From: Megalopta genalis
Lineage: Eukaryota; Arthropoda; Insecta; Hymenoptera; Halictidae
Reading direction: 5' to 3'
DNA length: 64,000 nt
Assembly (NCBI RefSeq): GCF_051020955.1
Contig: NC_135013.1
Coordinates: 6,856,001-6,920,000, forward strand
This document shows positions 37,345 to 49,707 of the stretch, piece by piece. Under the pieces are notes generated by a model. That model made no database searches and was not told the origin of the DNA. It saw only the letters and a list, made by a program, of their open reading frames with translations. How positions within the stretch are numbered: position 1 is the first letter of the stretch; every line of letters begins with the position of its first letter. The translations under genes were made by a program, and so were the position numbers.

Positions 37345-38189
37345 AGAACACCCTGAAAACAATAATAAGCCAAAAGAGCCTAAAAATAAGCGAAAGAAAC
37401 GCAAGAAGCAAATTCTATCAAAAACAAGAACCGAAGAACATCGAACGAATACCACCGAGAAATACCATCGCGGCTCTCGTGGAATTAACATTCGATTATT
37501 TGAACATCCACTCGGTGAACCGATACGAATTCAGCGGGGGAACACAACGCGAATAAATCTCTCTCGCCGCGAAGTCTCAAGGCTCGCGCGCGCGTCGAGT
37601 AAAACATATTTTGCCGGTTGAAATTGCAAAGGGTTAATTGGTTTAATTACACGAGATACAGGGAGACTGCGTTTCCTTTCGCGGAACGGCGAACGATAAT
37701 TCGCGCGGACACTGTTTACGCGCGGCGAAAAACAATTCGAATCCGCGGCGAGTGGCCGGGTTCAGAAAACGGAAGAAGGTTAAAGGCGCGCCTCAAGGAT
37801 AAGAGGCACACATCCTAGGCGAAAAAGGACGCGCGATCATCGTGCCGCGCGCGGCTCTCTCTCTTTCTCGCGCGCGCGCGCGCGCGCCTCGCGTATCCTT
37901 TTTCTTTCTTCTCGCGAACCGGAAACCGCCACGAGCGACACACAACGCATTCGGAATGGTCACTCGACACGTCAGTCCCGACCTCGAGGCTGACGCGGCC
38001 GCGCTTTCAGAACGCGAGTAATACCTCTCCTCTCCTTCTGCCGTGCTGAAAGTGACCAACCGAAATGGTAAACAGAGATTTCCGTGTGCTCTAACGCCGA
38101 GCTATTTCTGTATATTCTTTCTTTCCTTCGGCCGATCGAATTCGCCGTTTCGAATTGCTTTCGCGGATGGCGACGCGCGAAAATTGTAC
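37345..38189. other. CpG-rich stretch without a recognised gene
   Basis: GC-rich with an alternating CG tract (about 37,868-37,888). Open frames on both strands are Arg-rich and composition-driven. A promoter or untranslated first exon is possible but not demonstrable. Confidence 0.3.
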
Positions 38190-39220
38190 TACAGTCGCGC
38201 CAAAAAGTATTCCTTTTCAACACCTTTTTTTTTTTTTTAAATTGTACCAAACAAATTCTTCTTTTTTGTGTTAGGAAATCCGGTTTGGTGAACAATGATG
38301 AAAATAATTTTTGCACAAATTGCAAATGGTTGGATAGTTTTCATTAGCTGGGCTTTCTGAAGGACGCTTTTTAAACGGAATGTCCTTTTTAGAATTGCAC
38401 CAAACAACTTATTTTTTTATGTTAGGAAAACCGGTCTGGTGAACAATGATGAAAATAATTTTTGCACAAATTGCGAATGGTTGGATAATTTTCATTAGCT
38501 GGGCTTTCTGAAGGACGCTTTTTAAACGGAATGTCCTTTTTAGAATTGCACCAAACAACTTATTTTCTTATATTAGAAAAACCAGTCTGGTAAACAATGA
38601 TGAAAATAATTTTTGCACAAATTGCGAATAGTTGGAACTTTTTTTCATTAGCTGGGCTTTCTGAAGGACGCTTTTTAAACGGAATATTCTTTTTAGAATT
38701 GCACCAAACAACTTATTTTCTTATATTAGAAAAACCAGTCTGGTAAACAATGATGAAAATAATTTTTGCACAAATTGCGAATAGTTGGAACTTTTTTTCA
38801 TTAGCTGGGTTTTTTGAAGGACGCCTCTTAAATGGAATATTCTTTTTAGAATTGCACCAAACAACTTATTTTCTTATATTAGAAAAACCAGTCTGGTAAA
38901 CAATGATGAAAATAATTTTTGCACAAATTGCGAATAGTTGGAACTTTTTTTCATTAGCTGGGTTTTTTGAAGGACGCTTTTTAAACGGAATATCCTTTTT
39001 AGAATTGCACCAAACGACTTATTTTCTTATGTTAGAAAAACTAGTCTGATAAATAATGATGAAAATAATTTTTGCACAAATTGCGAATGGTTGGAATTTT
39101 TTTTCATTAGCTGGGTTTTTTTAAGGACGCTTTTTAAACGGAATGTCCTTTTTAGAATTGCACCAAACGACTTAGTTTTCTTGATGTTAGGAAAACTGGT
39201 CTGGTAAACAACATCTAAAA
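38190..39220. repeat. tandem array, 153-bp unit, seven copies
   Basis: AATTG(C/T)ACCAAAC starts at 38,240, 38,393, 38,544, 38,697, 38,850, 39,003 and 39,156, giving spacings of 151-153. Units share GGTAAACAATGATGAAAATA, TTTTTGCACAAATTGCGAAT and CATTAGCTGGG, and are about 90 percent alike by eye. Confidence 0.95.
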
Positions 39221-40181
39221 CAATTATTGTTAAAACGGCGACTGAGAAATATACGTGTTACGTTTTACCATTTTTTTTAAAAGCTGAGACCTTTGACCGT
39301 AATAACTAAATAACCGTAATAAAAACAAATAAATTATAACAATAAATAATAATTATTATAAATTACAATAAATAAAAAACTGATGGAAAATAATCAGCGC
39401 AACACGTGCATGTTTCGTTTAGATCTTAGATTTTTAGATTTCATAGTAAAACTATAAAAGTATGCAATTTATACTTGCTGATTTAATAGTTATTAAGTCA
39501 TATTTTTACGAATATGATTCGTATAATAATAATACTAAGTATAATATAGTATAATAATAATAATATATAATAATAATATAATAATATAATAATAATAATT
39601 AATAATATAATATAATAATAATAATAAAGTATAATATAGTATAATAATACTAAACATCGTTTATAAACTCTGCATTTATCCGAGAAAAACTTTTACGAAA
39701 CAATCGATCGTTTTATCGCACTCGCCTATACTGGTCGTAGTCTCTCTAGTTTATTAACTAATCCGTCCGATCGACCATAAACGCGAATAACTCCCGCCGG
39801 TTATTGCTTCTTTGTACAGTTTTGTTGCACAATTAGCGCTCGTAGGCGGTTCGAATGAAATTGAAATTAGAATAGAATAATGGAAATACATAATTTTAAC
39901 GCCGCGCGTAAGTTAAGATGATTTCATTATCCCACATTGGGACAGCAGAGCAGTTTCTCATGTGGAATGGGACCGTGTTGAAACGGATAGCACACGGGCG
40001 CGCTGCAACCGCCAATTTGTTTTTTCGACTGTTGCGACACAAAATGAAAGTGAATGAGGAGGAATGGGCGTCGACCGACGCGTGTTAGTCCGCTTGTCGA
40101 CAAACTTTTAAGCGACGACAAAACGAAACGACGCCTTGTACACACCGCCGGGGCTTTATTTGATTCGTTTTGCTACGGGCG

Positions 40182-40183
<2 letters not shown>
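39221..40183. other. AT-rich then mixed non-coding stretch
   Basis: Contains an AATAATAT-type simple repeat at about 39,520-39,650, then unique sequence of moderate GC. No exon is recognised. Confidence 0.35.

Positions 40184-40244
<61 letters not shown>
40184..40244 (+). repeat. (CT)n tract
   Basis: About 60 bases of nearly pure CT on the + strand. Confidence 0.95.
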
Positions 40245-40248
<4 letters not shown>

Positions 40249-41160
40249 GGAGGAGGAGCAGGTTATGTTCTTTTTCTGTGAAAATGGTCTTGAAAATTGC
40301 TCTCGTAGTAAAATACGCTACTTACATTTCAATTTTACGTTCGCTGCCAGCGTTTATTTTAACAACCACCGTTATGGTTGTAACTGGACTGTGGTGAATC
40401 GTTGGGCAAAATCTAATTTTCATCTATGTCGTTTTGTAAACATCTGGAAGACGGTTTTACGTAGAATTTTATAAAAATTATGTAATCCCTACGAAATAAC
40501 ATTCGTAAAAATCCTGTAACAATCTTATAATGGAAAAAAGTTTAGAATTTTTATACTATTTAATGAACGTTTCTTGCAAGTAAAGATATTATTACATACA
40601 ACAAGATTAAATTATTTAATATATATTATATTATATTATAATATTATTATATTATATATATTATAATTATATTATTATTATTATTATATATATTATATTA
40701 TTTAATTTATATTATTTATATATAATATTATTATTATTTTCTTCTTTCTTTTCTAGCCTAATTGAAAACAAACCCTCAATTTTCTTTCATTCAATAAATA
40801 TTTAACATATATAAATATTTACTATATATAATGAATTTAATTATTCATATTAACTGACAAGATTTTATATTATCAATTATTTACTAATATATAATAAATA
40901 TAATTATTGATATTAACCTGACAAGATTTTATATTATTATTTACTATAATATACATATTATAATATGTATATTATTATTTTAATATTATTATTATAATAT
41001 ATATGTATTATACATAACTGACAAGGTTCTATATTATTAATTATTTACTAATATATAATAAATTTAATTACTGATATTAACCCCTGACAAGATTTTATAT
41101 CATTACTTATTAATTAACATATAATAGATATAATTATTAATATCATCTTATTAACATCGA
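40245..41160. repeat. AT-rich stretch with a repeated GACAAG(A/G)TT block
   Basis: After unique sequence to about 40,600 it is TA-rich. A block around CTGACAAGATTTTATATTAT followed by ATTTACTAATATATAATA recurs at about 40,855, 40,918, 41,019 and 41,086. Confidence 0.75.
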
Positions 41161-41466
41161 ACTCAGTGTCTAAAAAGGTTAAAATGATTCCACACAGAGT
41201 TTTGGCCACGTTTCGGTGATTTCCGACCACGATGGCCGGCAGGGTACCGGCGTTAACACAACGCGGCCGTTCGAAGTGTCCCCGTCGCTTCGGAACGTTG
41301 ATCCAGAATAATTGTCAATGATATTAAGCGCGCTTTAAAGACAGCCGGACAGCGGTCATTCCTCGCGTTATTGAACATGATTTTCTTGATGACCGCGCGC
41401 GATGCATGGCGGCGCGATAATCAACTTCCTGCGCCGGAGCCGGAGCTGCCGAGCAGCAGAAGGGGT
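41161..41466. other. GC-rich unique stretch
   Basis: No gene recognised; it adjoins the CT tract. Confidence 0.3.
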
Positions 41467-42058
41467 GTCTCTCTCTCCCTCCCCCCCTCTCTCGATTGTG
41501 TTTATCTCCGAAGACAGTAATGACCGCGAGGCGGCCGTGCCAATGCTGGCCACGGGCCACTCTCTCTCTCTTTCTCTCTCTCGCGCTCTCTCTCTCTCTC
41601 TCGCACTATTTCTCTCTCGCGCTCTCTCTCTCTCTCTCGCACTATTTCTCTCTCGCGCTCTCTCTCACGCGCTCTCTCTCTCTCGCGTTCTGTCTCTCGC
41701 GCTCTCTCTCTCTCTCTCTCGCACTATTTCTCTCTCGCGCTCTCTCTCTCCTGCACTATCTCTCTCTCGCGTACTCTCTCATGCGCTCTCTCTCTCTCGC
41801 GTTCTGTCTCTCGCGCTCTCTCTCTCTCTCTCTCTCGCACTATTTCTATCTCGCGCTCTCTCTCTCCTGCACTCTCTCTCTCTCGCACTATTTCTCTCTC
41901 GCGCTCTCTCTCTCTCTTGCACTATCTCTCTCTCTCTTGCACTATCTCTCTCTCTCTCTCTCTCTCTCTCTTGCACTATCTCTCTCTCTCGCGCGTTCTG
42001 TCTCTCACGCTCTCTCTCTCTCTCTCGCGCTATCTCTCTCTCTTACTCTCTCTCTCTG
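41467..42058 (+). repeat. long (CT)n polypyrimidine tract with CGC/CAC/TGC interruptions
   Basis: A short lead-in at 41,467-41,495 is followed, after 65 bases of other sequence, by about 495 bases of CT dinucleotides (41,563-42,058). The interruptions themselves recur in order (TCGCACTATTTCTCTCTCGC and similar), pointing to growth by segmental duplication. Very long Ser/Leu or Arg/Glu open frames here are not genes. Confidence 0.95.
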
Positions 42059-42680
42059 CCGATGATTTATATCCTTCGAGGTCCCCGGAATCCACCGGCT
42101 CGCGTCTTTTTCCGCGGAGACGTTCCCCTAACAGGCCCCTAACACAAAGAACATCGGAGGAAAGGCAGCAGCATTGTCTCTGCTGTTTCTGCTCCCTTCT
42201 CGCGCGCTCCCTTTCGCCGTGGCCCCCGATAAATGTTGCGAGAAAACGGCGCTGCTGCTGCTGCCGCTGATAAATCGAACAGCGGCGACGGCGGCTGCGG
42301 CAGCGGCAGCAGCTCCCGAGAGAGTTTTCTGCCGATTTTCTGCCGCTCCGTCTCGCTCGCGTTCTCTCGCGCTCCGCGACCGTTGAATTATATCGCCGAG
42401 ACGTTTCAATCGCGGGAGAACGGGCGTAGGAGAGCCAAGGAGACCCCAAGGAGAACGACCCGCGAGGAAATATTGCGAAACTGAATTTTTAACAGCTCCG
42501 AGGTGGCGGTTTAACCCCTAGCCGTCGTAAAATCGAAACCGAGCCGCGAACGCCTCGAACGCCTCGATATGTGAACGCCGGTGAATATTACGGTTGTCCT
42601 TTGACGAGGTTCGAGCGGCTTTTTCTGGCCTCGGGATAGTCGCGAACAACAGTAACGATTGTACAGTCGAGCTTTGTGCG
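42059..42680. other. GC-rich stretch with GCTGCTGC/GCGGC-type runs
   Basis: CpG-rich, with Ala/Arg/Gln-coding low-complexity frames on both strands around 42,170-42,400. No recognisable protein; a promoter-proximal region is possible. Confidence 0.3.
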
Positions 42681-43165
42681 AAATAAAAGACTCTTTTTAT
42701 CGATTGCAATGGACGTGTAGACAAATAGATATTTTTCTTCTCTCGTTAAATCATTTCTGTGAGTCGAGAATAATACGCAGACGTCCTTGAATCCTTATAT
42801 AATTATATATTAAATTATGTATTAAATATATTATAATATATAATATATTAATATGTATTATTTATATACATTATATAATTTATATTATTATAATATATTA
42901 ATACATATTATTTATGTACATTATATAATTTATATTATTATAATATAAATATAATAATTATATATTAAATCCTTTAATATTCTCGTTGTTTTAAAAGTGG
43001 CTTATAAAAAAGTGGGTTATAATAGTTGGACAGCGGATTTTTAGATAAAATAAAAGATTTTTTTTATCAATTGTGATGGACATGAGTCAAATAGATATTT
43101 CTTTCCTCGTTAAACAATTTCAGTGAGTCGAAAATAATACATAGACGCCCTCAAATTCTTTTAAT
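42681..43165. repeat. direct duplication of ~120 bp around a TA-rich core
   Basis: The block with TTTATCGATTGCAATGGAC, then ACAAATAGATATTTTTCTTC and GTGAGTCGAGAATAATACGC (about 42,694-42,795) recurs, slightly changed, at about 43,061-43,160. Between them lies a TA-rich repeat. Confidence 0.8.
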
Positions 43166-43219
43166 ATTCTCATTGTTTTATGTTCCGTTCAAATTATTTT
43201 GTGCAAACAATATATAATA

Positions 43220-43583
43220 TTCAAAGTGTCCCAAAATTATGACATTTGCGGGAAATGTGGAGTTCCCGAGATCATTTGAAGTAGCTTTTTCCTTTACAAA
43301 AATGTTCTCCGAAGCATCGTTAACGAGTTATTAACAAAAAAGAACACTGACCAATGAGATATTGCGTACGTCTGTCGCCCCGCCCTCGCGACCACTGGTC
43401 ATTGCGTCAGACGGCAGGCGCGACGCGGCATTGGCCGCACTCGCTCTCCGATTGGTCAGTGTTTTTCGTTAATAACTCGTAAACGATGCCGCGGATTGCA
43501 TTTTCGCTAAGGAAAAATTTACTCCAAATGACCTCAGGAATCTCTCATTTCCCGGAAGTACCATAATTTTGGGACACCTTGTA
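43220..43583. mobile_element. TA-flanked foldback MITE
   Basis: Inverted arms of the same family. The left tip is degenerate (CAAAGTGTCCCAAAATTATG) and the right tip nearly intact (ATTTTGGGACACCTTG-TA). The GC-rich centre is related to that of the 28.2-kb copy (CCGCCCTCGCGACCACTG). Confidence 0.88.
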
Positions 43584-44263
43584 AAATAATATATTATATT
43601 ATATTATATAATATAAAATATAAATATAATAAATATTTTCTGCATTTATTTAAAAAAAAAACAGCAGAAATCACTTAGGAATCTCGATTCTTTTTACTTC
43701 AAACGTTTCTTAAACTCTTTTTTTCTTAATTTTCAGATCCCGCACGAGCCTTGAACATTGAACGAAGTAAAACAATGTAATGTAGAAATGCGTGAATTCG
43801 TTAATTTTATACCATCGTTGATCTCGTTGTCTCACATCGTTAGCCGACGCGAACCCGTACTCTTTTTTTTTATTATAATTGTAGATTCGCGAGCGTTACA
43901 GTTATACACATAGGCGCAGCAAACACCGTTTTCTTGCCTCATTAAGCATCGTAATGTTACGATAAAAATCGTTCGGCCTTCTCATTCGTGCAAATTGCAA
44001 GAACGGTAGGATGCACACTATAAGACTAACTTGAAGAAAATTGATCATTTCGATCGTTCACAACGTTGATGCCCCTTGAATGATTATACTTCTGAACATT
44101 TCACTGTTAATAACGCATCGCAGAAATATATTATTTAGGACTGCAGCAAAGAATTTTCTTATTATTCATTATAATTCTATAACTTTGTGTTTCCATAATT
44201 CTCTAGCTAAATAATAATAATTCTCTAAAATAAATAATTCTCTAGCTCATACATTATCTTAAA

Positions 44264-44299
<36 letters not shown>

Positions 44300-44907
44300 T
44301 GCACGTTACTTTAATTTGCCACATCGTTTCTACTCCTCACCGAGGAATTTTCTGTTTATACAAAAAGATCGACGATTGTACCAAGAGATGACATTACAAA
44401 AAGTATTATCATTATTATTAAAATTATTATTAAAATTCTAAATAAAATGTGAAGACCCCTTGAAATGATAATTAAACGAAATAAAAATTGTCTGCCGCGA
44501 TTGCAAGAAATAGGAATTACGTAGAAAGTAATTTCGTGTTGCCTCAATTATAGCGGAGTGACAACGTGTCGGTGTTCCTAATTTCTTTTGCGACAGTTTT
44601 CCTGTTTTTCTTTCTCTTTTCTTTTTTAATCCTCCAGTCGCGAAGAAAGCAACCGAGCATCGGCAAATCATCGAGAGCCGGCTTTCCAACGTCAACGAAA
44701 GAAATGAAATAAACCTTTCCTGAGAGCGCCGCTGTAAGTCGGCTCCAAGATATCGCAGGATTCGAGGAAATTCCCAACGCGTTTTCCAGGGGACCGTGCA
44801 CGCGCGAGTACCGCAGAATTTCTTCCTCTCTCGGAAAAATATCAAGAGACGTGGCGCGGGCAGTGCTTCGATATCAACGGTGGCGAGAGAAATTGCAGGG
44901 CAACCGG
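43584..44907. other. non-coding stretch with an (ATT)n run
   Basis: Contains a short (ATT)n microsatellite at about 44,265-44,297. A 162-codon minus-strand frame at 44,438-44,926 shows no recognisable domain. Confidence 0.35.
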
Positions 44908-45749
44908 TTAACCCATTGACTGCCACGCAAATTTAGCGCGTTTTGCCCTGGATGCCACGGTTTTATTTGAAAGAAAACATGAAGTTTTACAAAATATAAT
45001 AATATTAAGTTACTGACATAATATTGCAATGGCATTTACAGTATTTTTTTATTGATATATTATCAATATATATATTCTCTACACTATATAGGGTATATTC
45101 TATACACCCTATATATTCAATATATTCTATGATATTTTTCTATTCATAAAATAATATAATTTAATAATACTAATTATAAATATTTAATAATAATATTATA
45201 TAATATCAATATATTCTATAATATCTCTATCCATAAAATAATATATTCAATATATTCACTATACTGTACAGGGTGTCCCAAAAATGTCTCGCAATCCGGA
45301 AATGGCGGGTTTCTCGGATCATTTGAAGCAACTTTTTCCTTTACAAAAATTGTCTCCGAGGCACCGTTAACGAGTTATTAACGAAAAACAGTGACCAATA
45401 AGAATCGAGTACGGCTGACGCGAGGTGGCCCAGCCAACCAGCGCACGAAGTCCAGTTCCGCTCATTGGCTCGGTCGCCTCGCGCCAGTTGAGCTCGCCTC
45501 TCATTGGTCACTGTTTTTCGTTAATAACACGTTAACGGTGCCTCGGAGAAAATTTTTGTAAAGGAAGAAGTTGCTTCAAATGATCTGAGGAACCCGCCAC
45601 TTTCAGATTACGAAACATTTTTGGAACACCCTGTATACATTTTTAATTCATTCTTTCTAATAGTTCCTAACTCAAATAGCCATTTGTAGCCGATCTAAAC
45701 TTGCAGCACCCACTACGAGATATCTCGTAGTTGGCAGTCAATGGGTTAA
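44908..45749. mobile_element. TTAA-flanked piggyBac-like MITE, interrupted by a foldback element
   Basis: TTAA (44,908-44,911) is followed by CCCATTGACTGCCA. At the other end, TGGCAGTCAATGGG precedes TTAA (45,746-45,749), giving a 14-base perfect terminal inverted repeat with a TTAA target duplication. TTAA targets and CCC tips are typical of piggyBac-type elements. The inside is AT-rich, non-coding, and carries a second element at 45,267-45,635. Confidence 0.85.
45267..45635. mobile_element. TA-flanked foldback MITE nested in a TTAA element
   Basis: TA then CAGGGTGTCCCAAAAATG on the left, and ATTTTTGGAACACCCTG-TA on the right. Arms carry CATTTGAAGCAACTTTTTCC and GAGTTATTAACGAAAAACAG in mirror image around a GC-rich centre. 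It lies wholly inside the TTAA-flanked element, so it inserted later. Confidence 0.92.
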
Positions 45750-45892
45750 GCAATGCAGAGGGTGCACCCAAATCGGAAATAAATGTGCACAATGCTGGTA
45801 ATGCGCGTATAACGGATAATCCTTACACAGCATTATATTTTCTGCAAAAATAGAGCAGACGCGATTCTCGGACAAATTAACTTTTCGAATAT

Positions 45893-46138
45893 TTAACCCT
45901 TTGCAGTCGAAACTATTTTAACTGTAAATCTAGAATAATTTTTCTGGCTTATGGTAGTTTTATTTTACACGACAAAGTGCATTTTATGCATGTGAAATTG
46001 ACTCTTGTGACTCGCACAGCAATTACGATCTTAACAATTTTTTAAATCTAAAGTTTGGTAATATAAACATTATCTTAGAATGTGATATAACAAATTTTAG
46101 CGGTGCCTCGGTGTCACCACTCGAGTGCAAAGGGTTAA
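45893..46138 (+). mobile_element. TTAA-flanked piggyBac-like MITE, second family
   Basis: TTAA (45,893-45,896), then CCCTTTGCAGTCGA. The other end reads CCACTCGAGTGCAAAGGG before TTAA (46,135-46,138). The interior shares GACAAAGTGCATTT(T/C)ATGCAT and AATAATTTTTCTG with the inverted copy at 56,489-56,755, which confirms a family. Confidence 0.88.
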
Positions 46139-46429
46139 GATTCTATTTTAACGCTCCTGCCTGACTCGTGGCGAAGATTTCTAGCGATAATCGGTTAGGT
46201 ATGAATATTATCTGATTTTTCAAAGTTGGAATAAAATGTTTTTTTGCTTGTTATCGATATTTAAGCGCGATATTTATCCCAGCTTCGTGATAAATATAAA
46301 TATTCATTTTGTTTTAAAATGTTGTTACAATCGAAATCGAGTTCGACGCATTGTCACTGCGAAGATAATTATTTTAGATAAATAGTTATTCGATGAAATT
46401 GTTTTTGGTCAAATATTTTACTCGAATAA
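46139..46429. other. non-coding stretch
   Basis: AT-rich; nothing recognised. Confidence 0.3.
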
Positions 46430-46600
46430 GGATTATTTATTGTTCGTAACAAATTGTTCTAGCTATTTATTCGAATATAATTCTTTATTCTATTTATTTA
46501 TTCGAATAATTCTTTATTCTAGCTATTTATTCGAATATAATTCTTTATTCTATTTATTTATTCGAATAAAGACTAATATTATTCGAATAAATTATTCCTA
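46430..46600. repeat. short tandem repeat with TATTTATTCGAATA
   Basis: CTATTTATTCGAATATAATT and TTCTTTATTCTATTTATTTA alternate in about two and a half copies. Confidence 0.85.
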
Positions 46601-48109
46601 TAGAGCTTGCAAAATAAATTCGAATAATAATGACAATAATAGTTGATCGTTTTTTTAACGTAATTAAAAACATAACAGCACGTTATATTTATTATTCAAA
46701 TCCTAGTAAAATCCAGGAAATATTGAATTCTTTCGTAATCCAAAATTCCTAGTAAAATCAGAAAAGTTCGATTGTATTACAATGAAAATAATCTTCGAAA
46801 ATGAATATTCGATCGACGACGCCCTCGTGCGACCCTTGTCCGCTTCAATCGAGGAAAAATGCACTTTTCCCCGAATTTGACCGTCCGAACGAATTAACAC
46901 GTTCGCGTTCGTGGGACAGTCGTCTCGTGTTTGTTTATAGTTTAACGACGCGCGCATAACACAGTGTGTACTTTTATGGTCACCGGGAACCAAGGCGAAC
47001 ACACACTAACGCGCGTGTGCGCGCTCGCACAAAGGGTGAACAAACGAACGTTCGGTGGCCTTCGATTCCCTCGAAAGCGACGGAGGAGAGGATACAACTC
47101 GTTTCCCTCGATTCACTGAACACTCGAACGATTCTTTCTTTTCTTTCTTTTTTTTTCTTTCTGTGTCACGTTGCAACACATGGGGGACTTTCACGAACGA
47201 AAATGTTTGAAAACGTATCGGCGGCGTCCGCCCACGCGGGCCACGCACGAGCGCGCGGATCTCGGGGACCAGCGCGAGAGAGCATGCACGGCCAAGCACG
47301 TGGCTCTTTTAATGAAAAGAAACAAAAACAAAAAAAAAAAAGGAAAACATTTCGCTAGCAATTTCTTCCGGCCGCTAACGAGAAAACCACCATGCGCGGC
47401 GTGTACACGTCACTCGCGCGCGTTTAGCAACGCGGCGACATTTCGAAATTGCGTCACGCGCCGGTTGCAAAAAGTATTTTCGATTTTTAAATCGAAGAAA
47501 TTCGAGACTTCGAAAATACGGGAATTTTCGAAGGACTGTGAACAATTTTCGAACAATGTAGAAAATCATTTCTGCAGAAATTGCGATTGGAATGACAAAA
47601 AACGATGCGAAATTAACGTAAAATTACGTTCGCCGTTCATTGCGAGACACAGAAGCTACGTAGATATTTACTTCTTTGTTTATTTACTTTTTAATCAATT
47701 GAAAATAAATGCAACAGTGTTTTTTAAGTTTCCGAATGTTTTTCATATTTTCTGTTTGATCTATAGGGTGGCGGTTCTTTATGCGGAATAACAATTCTCT
47801 ATCTCGCGAATTTCAGACTAACGAAAAAATAATAAAAATGTGGTCTCTCCACTGATAAATTTATTGAATTTACAACAATATAACGTTTTAAGTCAATTCA
47901 CTCTTTTTTATAACTTTTAGCGGTTTTACAGATACTTAATCTCTATTATTAGTCCTAAATTTGAACATAATCATATGTATTAGATGTACATATGTAATTA
48001 TAAATTTTTATGTGCTTAAAAATATATATAATAGTATATAAATTTAGGATTGCGAACATTGCTATGTATCTATAGAACCAGCAAAAATTGTAAAAGCATG
48101 GATTGAAAT
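46601..48109. other. mixed non-coding stretch with a CpG-rich middle
   Basis: The central part (about 46,800-47,480) is CpG-rich with a T-rich run at 47,136-47,160 and an A-run at 47,330-47,341. A 206-codon open frame at 47,171-47,791 is Lys/Arg-rich and unrecognisable. No supported exon. Confidence 0.3.
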
Positions 48110-48139
48110 AGGATGGCTATTATTATTATTATTACTACT

Positions 48140-48171
<32 letters not shown>

Positions 48172-48210
48172 GTATTATTATTATTACTATTACTATTATT
48201 ATTATAAAAA
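48110..48210. repeat. (ATT)n microsatellite
   Basis: About 95 bases of ATT triplets with ACT interruptions. Confidence 0.92.
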
Positions 48211-48482
48211 ATAATAAATTTAAGAGAAATATCTACATACGTAAATACCTACGTATATATTAATCAAAAACTTCAACATAAAAGTACAGATTGAAACGAA
48301 AGTATTATAATTATTATAAAACGAGTAAAATATTGCAAATGAACTGGACCACATAATTTAGCTCTATACTGTATCTATCTGAAAGCCATATAGAGCACAA
48401 TCGATTTTGCAGCCGACTGGATTGAGAGCGAACACATAACTGTTCAATCTAATATGACACGAATAATAGTATTTCTTTGCCT

Positions 48483-48483
<1 letters not shown>

Positions 48484-48524
<41 letters not shown>
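48484..48524 (+). repeat. (CT)n tract
   Basis: About 40 bases of pure CT on the + strand. Confidence 0.95.
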
Positions 48525-48526
<2 letters not shown>

Positions 48527-48774
48527 GCTCTTTCCTTCTGCTATCAGACTACCCACTCGTTCCCTTTTCCCGAGTAAATATATGGGGAAACGGGCGACCA
48601 ATTGTGTCTACAATTCCACGTCGTTGGAGCGAAAACTTCGGAAAACGTCGCCAGCCCATTTTATCACGGCGAAGATTGCGTTCTTCGAAATTGTATTTTT
48701 CAATTAGAATTCGCGGGCATTTCAGTTCATTTTCGCTGTTCGTAAACCGTACAGCACACCACCGATGTACAATA

Positions 48775-49143
48775 TACAGGGTGTCCCAAAAATGTCCCGC
48801 AAATCGAAAGTGGCGGGTTCCTCGGGTCATTTGAAGCAACTTTTTCCTTTACAAAAATTTTCTCCGAGGCACCGTTAACGAGTTATTAACGAAAAACGGT
48901 GACCAATGAGAGGCGAGCTCGGCTGGCGCGAGGCGACCGAGCCAACGAGCGGAACTGGGCTTCGTGCGCTGATTGGCTGGGCCGCCTCGCGTCTGCCGTA
49001 CTCGATTCTTATTGGCCACTGTTTTTCGTTAATAACTCGTTAACGGTGCCTCGGAGAACATTTTTGTAAAGGAAGAAGTTGCTTCAAATGATCTGAGGAA
49101 CCCGCCATTTCCGGATTGCGAGACAGTTTTGGGACACCCTGTA
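48775..49143. mobile_element. TA-flanked foldback MITE (first of a cluster)
   Basis: Complete copy: TA-CAGGGTGTCCCAAAAATG at the left and TTTTGGGACACCCTG-TA at the right, with long mirrored arms and a centre containing GGCTGGCGCGAGGCGACCGA. It is the most intact short copy in the window. Confidence 0.93.
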
Positions 49144-49149
49144 TTTATA

Positions 49150-49277
49150 CACACGTTTTTCGTCGATAACTCGTGAACGATGCCTCGGAGAACATTTTTG
49201 TAAAGGAAAAAGTTGCTTCGAATGACCTCAGGAATCCCTCATTTCTCGGAGCTACCATAATTGTGGGACACCCTGTA
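49150..49277. mobile_element. half foldback element (right arm only)
   Basis: Starts within the arm (CGTTTTTCGTCGATAACTCG) directly after the previous copy and ends at ATTGTGGGACACCCTG-TA. Only one arm is present, and its tip matches the variant with CCATAATTGTGG. Confidence 0.85.
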
Positions 49278-49707
49278 TATACCAACGGAGTAGTTACTCC
49301 GCAGATATCGTTAATTTTGGCGTGGAAGAGTTTCGCCGGCGCGAACGATCTCGGAATTCGATCGGGACAACCGTGCACGCCGCACGCGCGCGCTTGGTTA
49401 CGCGTTATCTCGTTCATCGTATGCACGTAAATTATATCCGAGCCGTGGCACGTCAAACACAAGAACGCCACCGATCGGCCGTTTATTTCCTACCGACCTA
49501 ATATTTCGATCGAATCGGTCACGCGAGCTCACTCGTCCGATATCACGGTTGACTAATTCAATTCGGCGCGACTAATTCAAGAGGGGCACGCAATAAGAAG
49601 CCGCGGCGGCGAGCGGGCACCCACTCACTCCTTTGCATCCTCGATCGTCACCGGCAGTATATGCATTGACCCTCGTGCGCGCTCCCCCGACGAAAATCCG
49701 TCCGATC
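49278..49707. other. GC-rich unique stretch between foldback copies
   Basis: No gene recognised. Confidence 0.3.

Noticed and set aside
41402..42142. A 246-codon + strand open frame
   Set aside because: Same cause: it crosses the 500-base CT tract.
44438..44926. 162-codon minus-strand frame ending at a MITE border
   Set aside because: No recognisable domain, and it runs into the TTAA-flanked element.
47171..47791. 206-codon + strand frame
   Set aside because: Basic, low-complexity at the start (Lys/Arg and poly-Lys from an A run), with no domain and no splice context.
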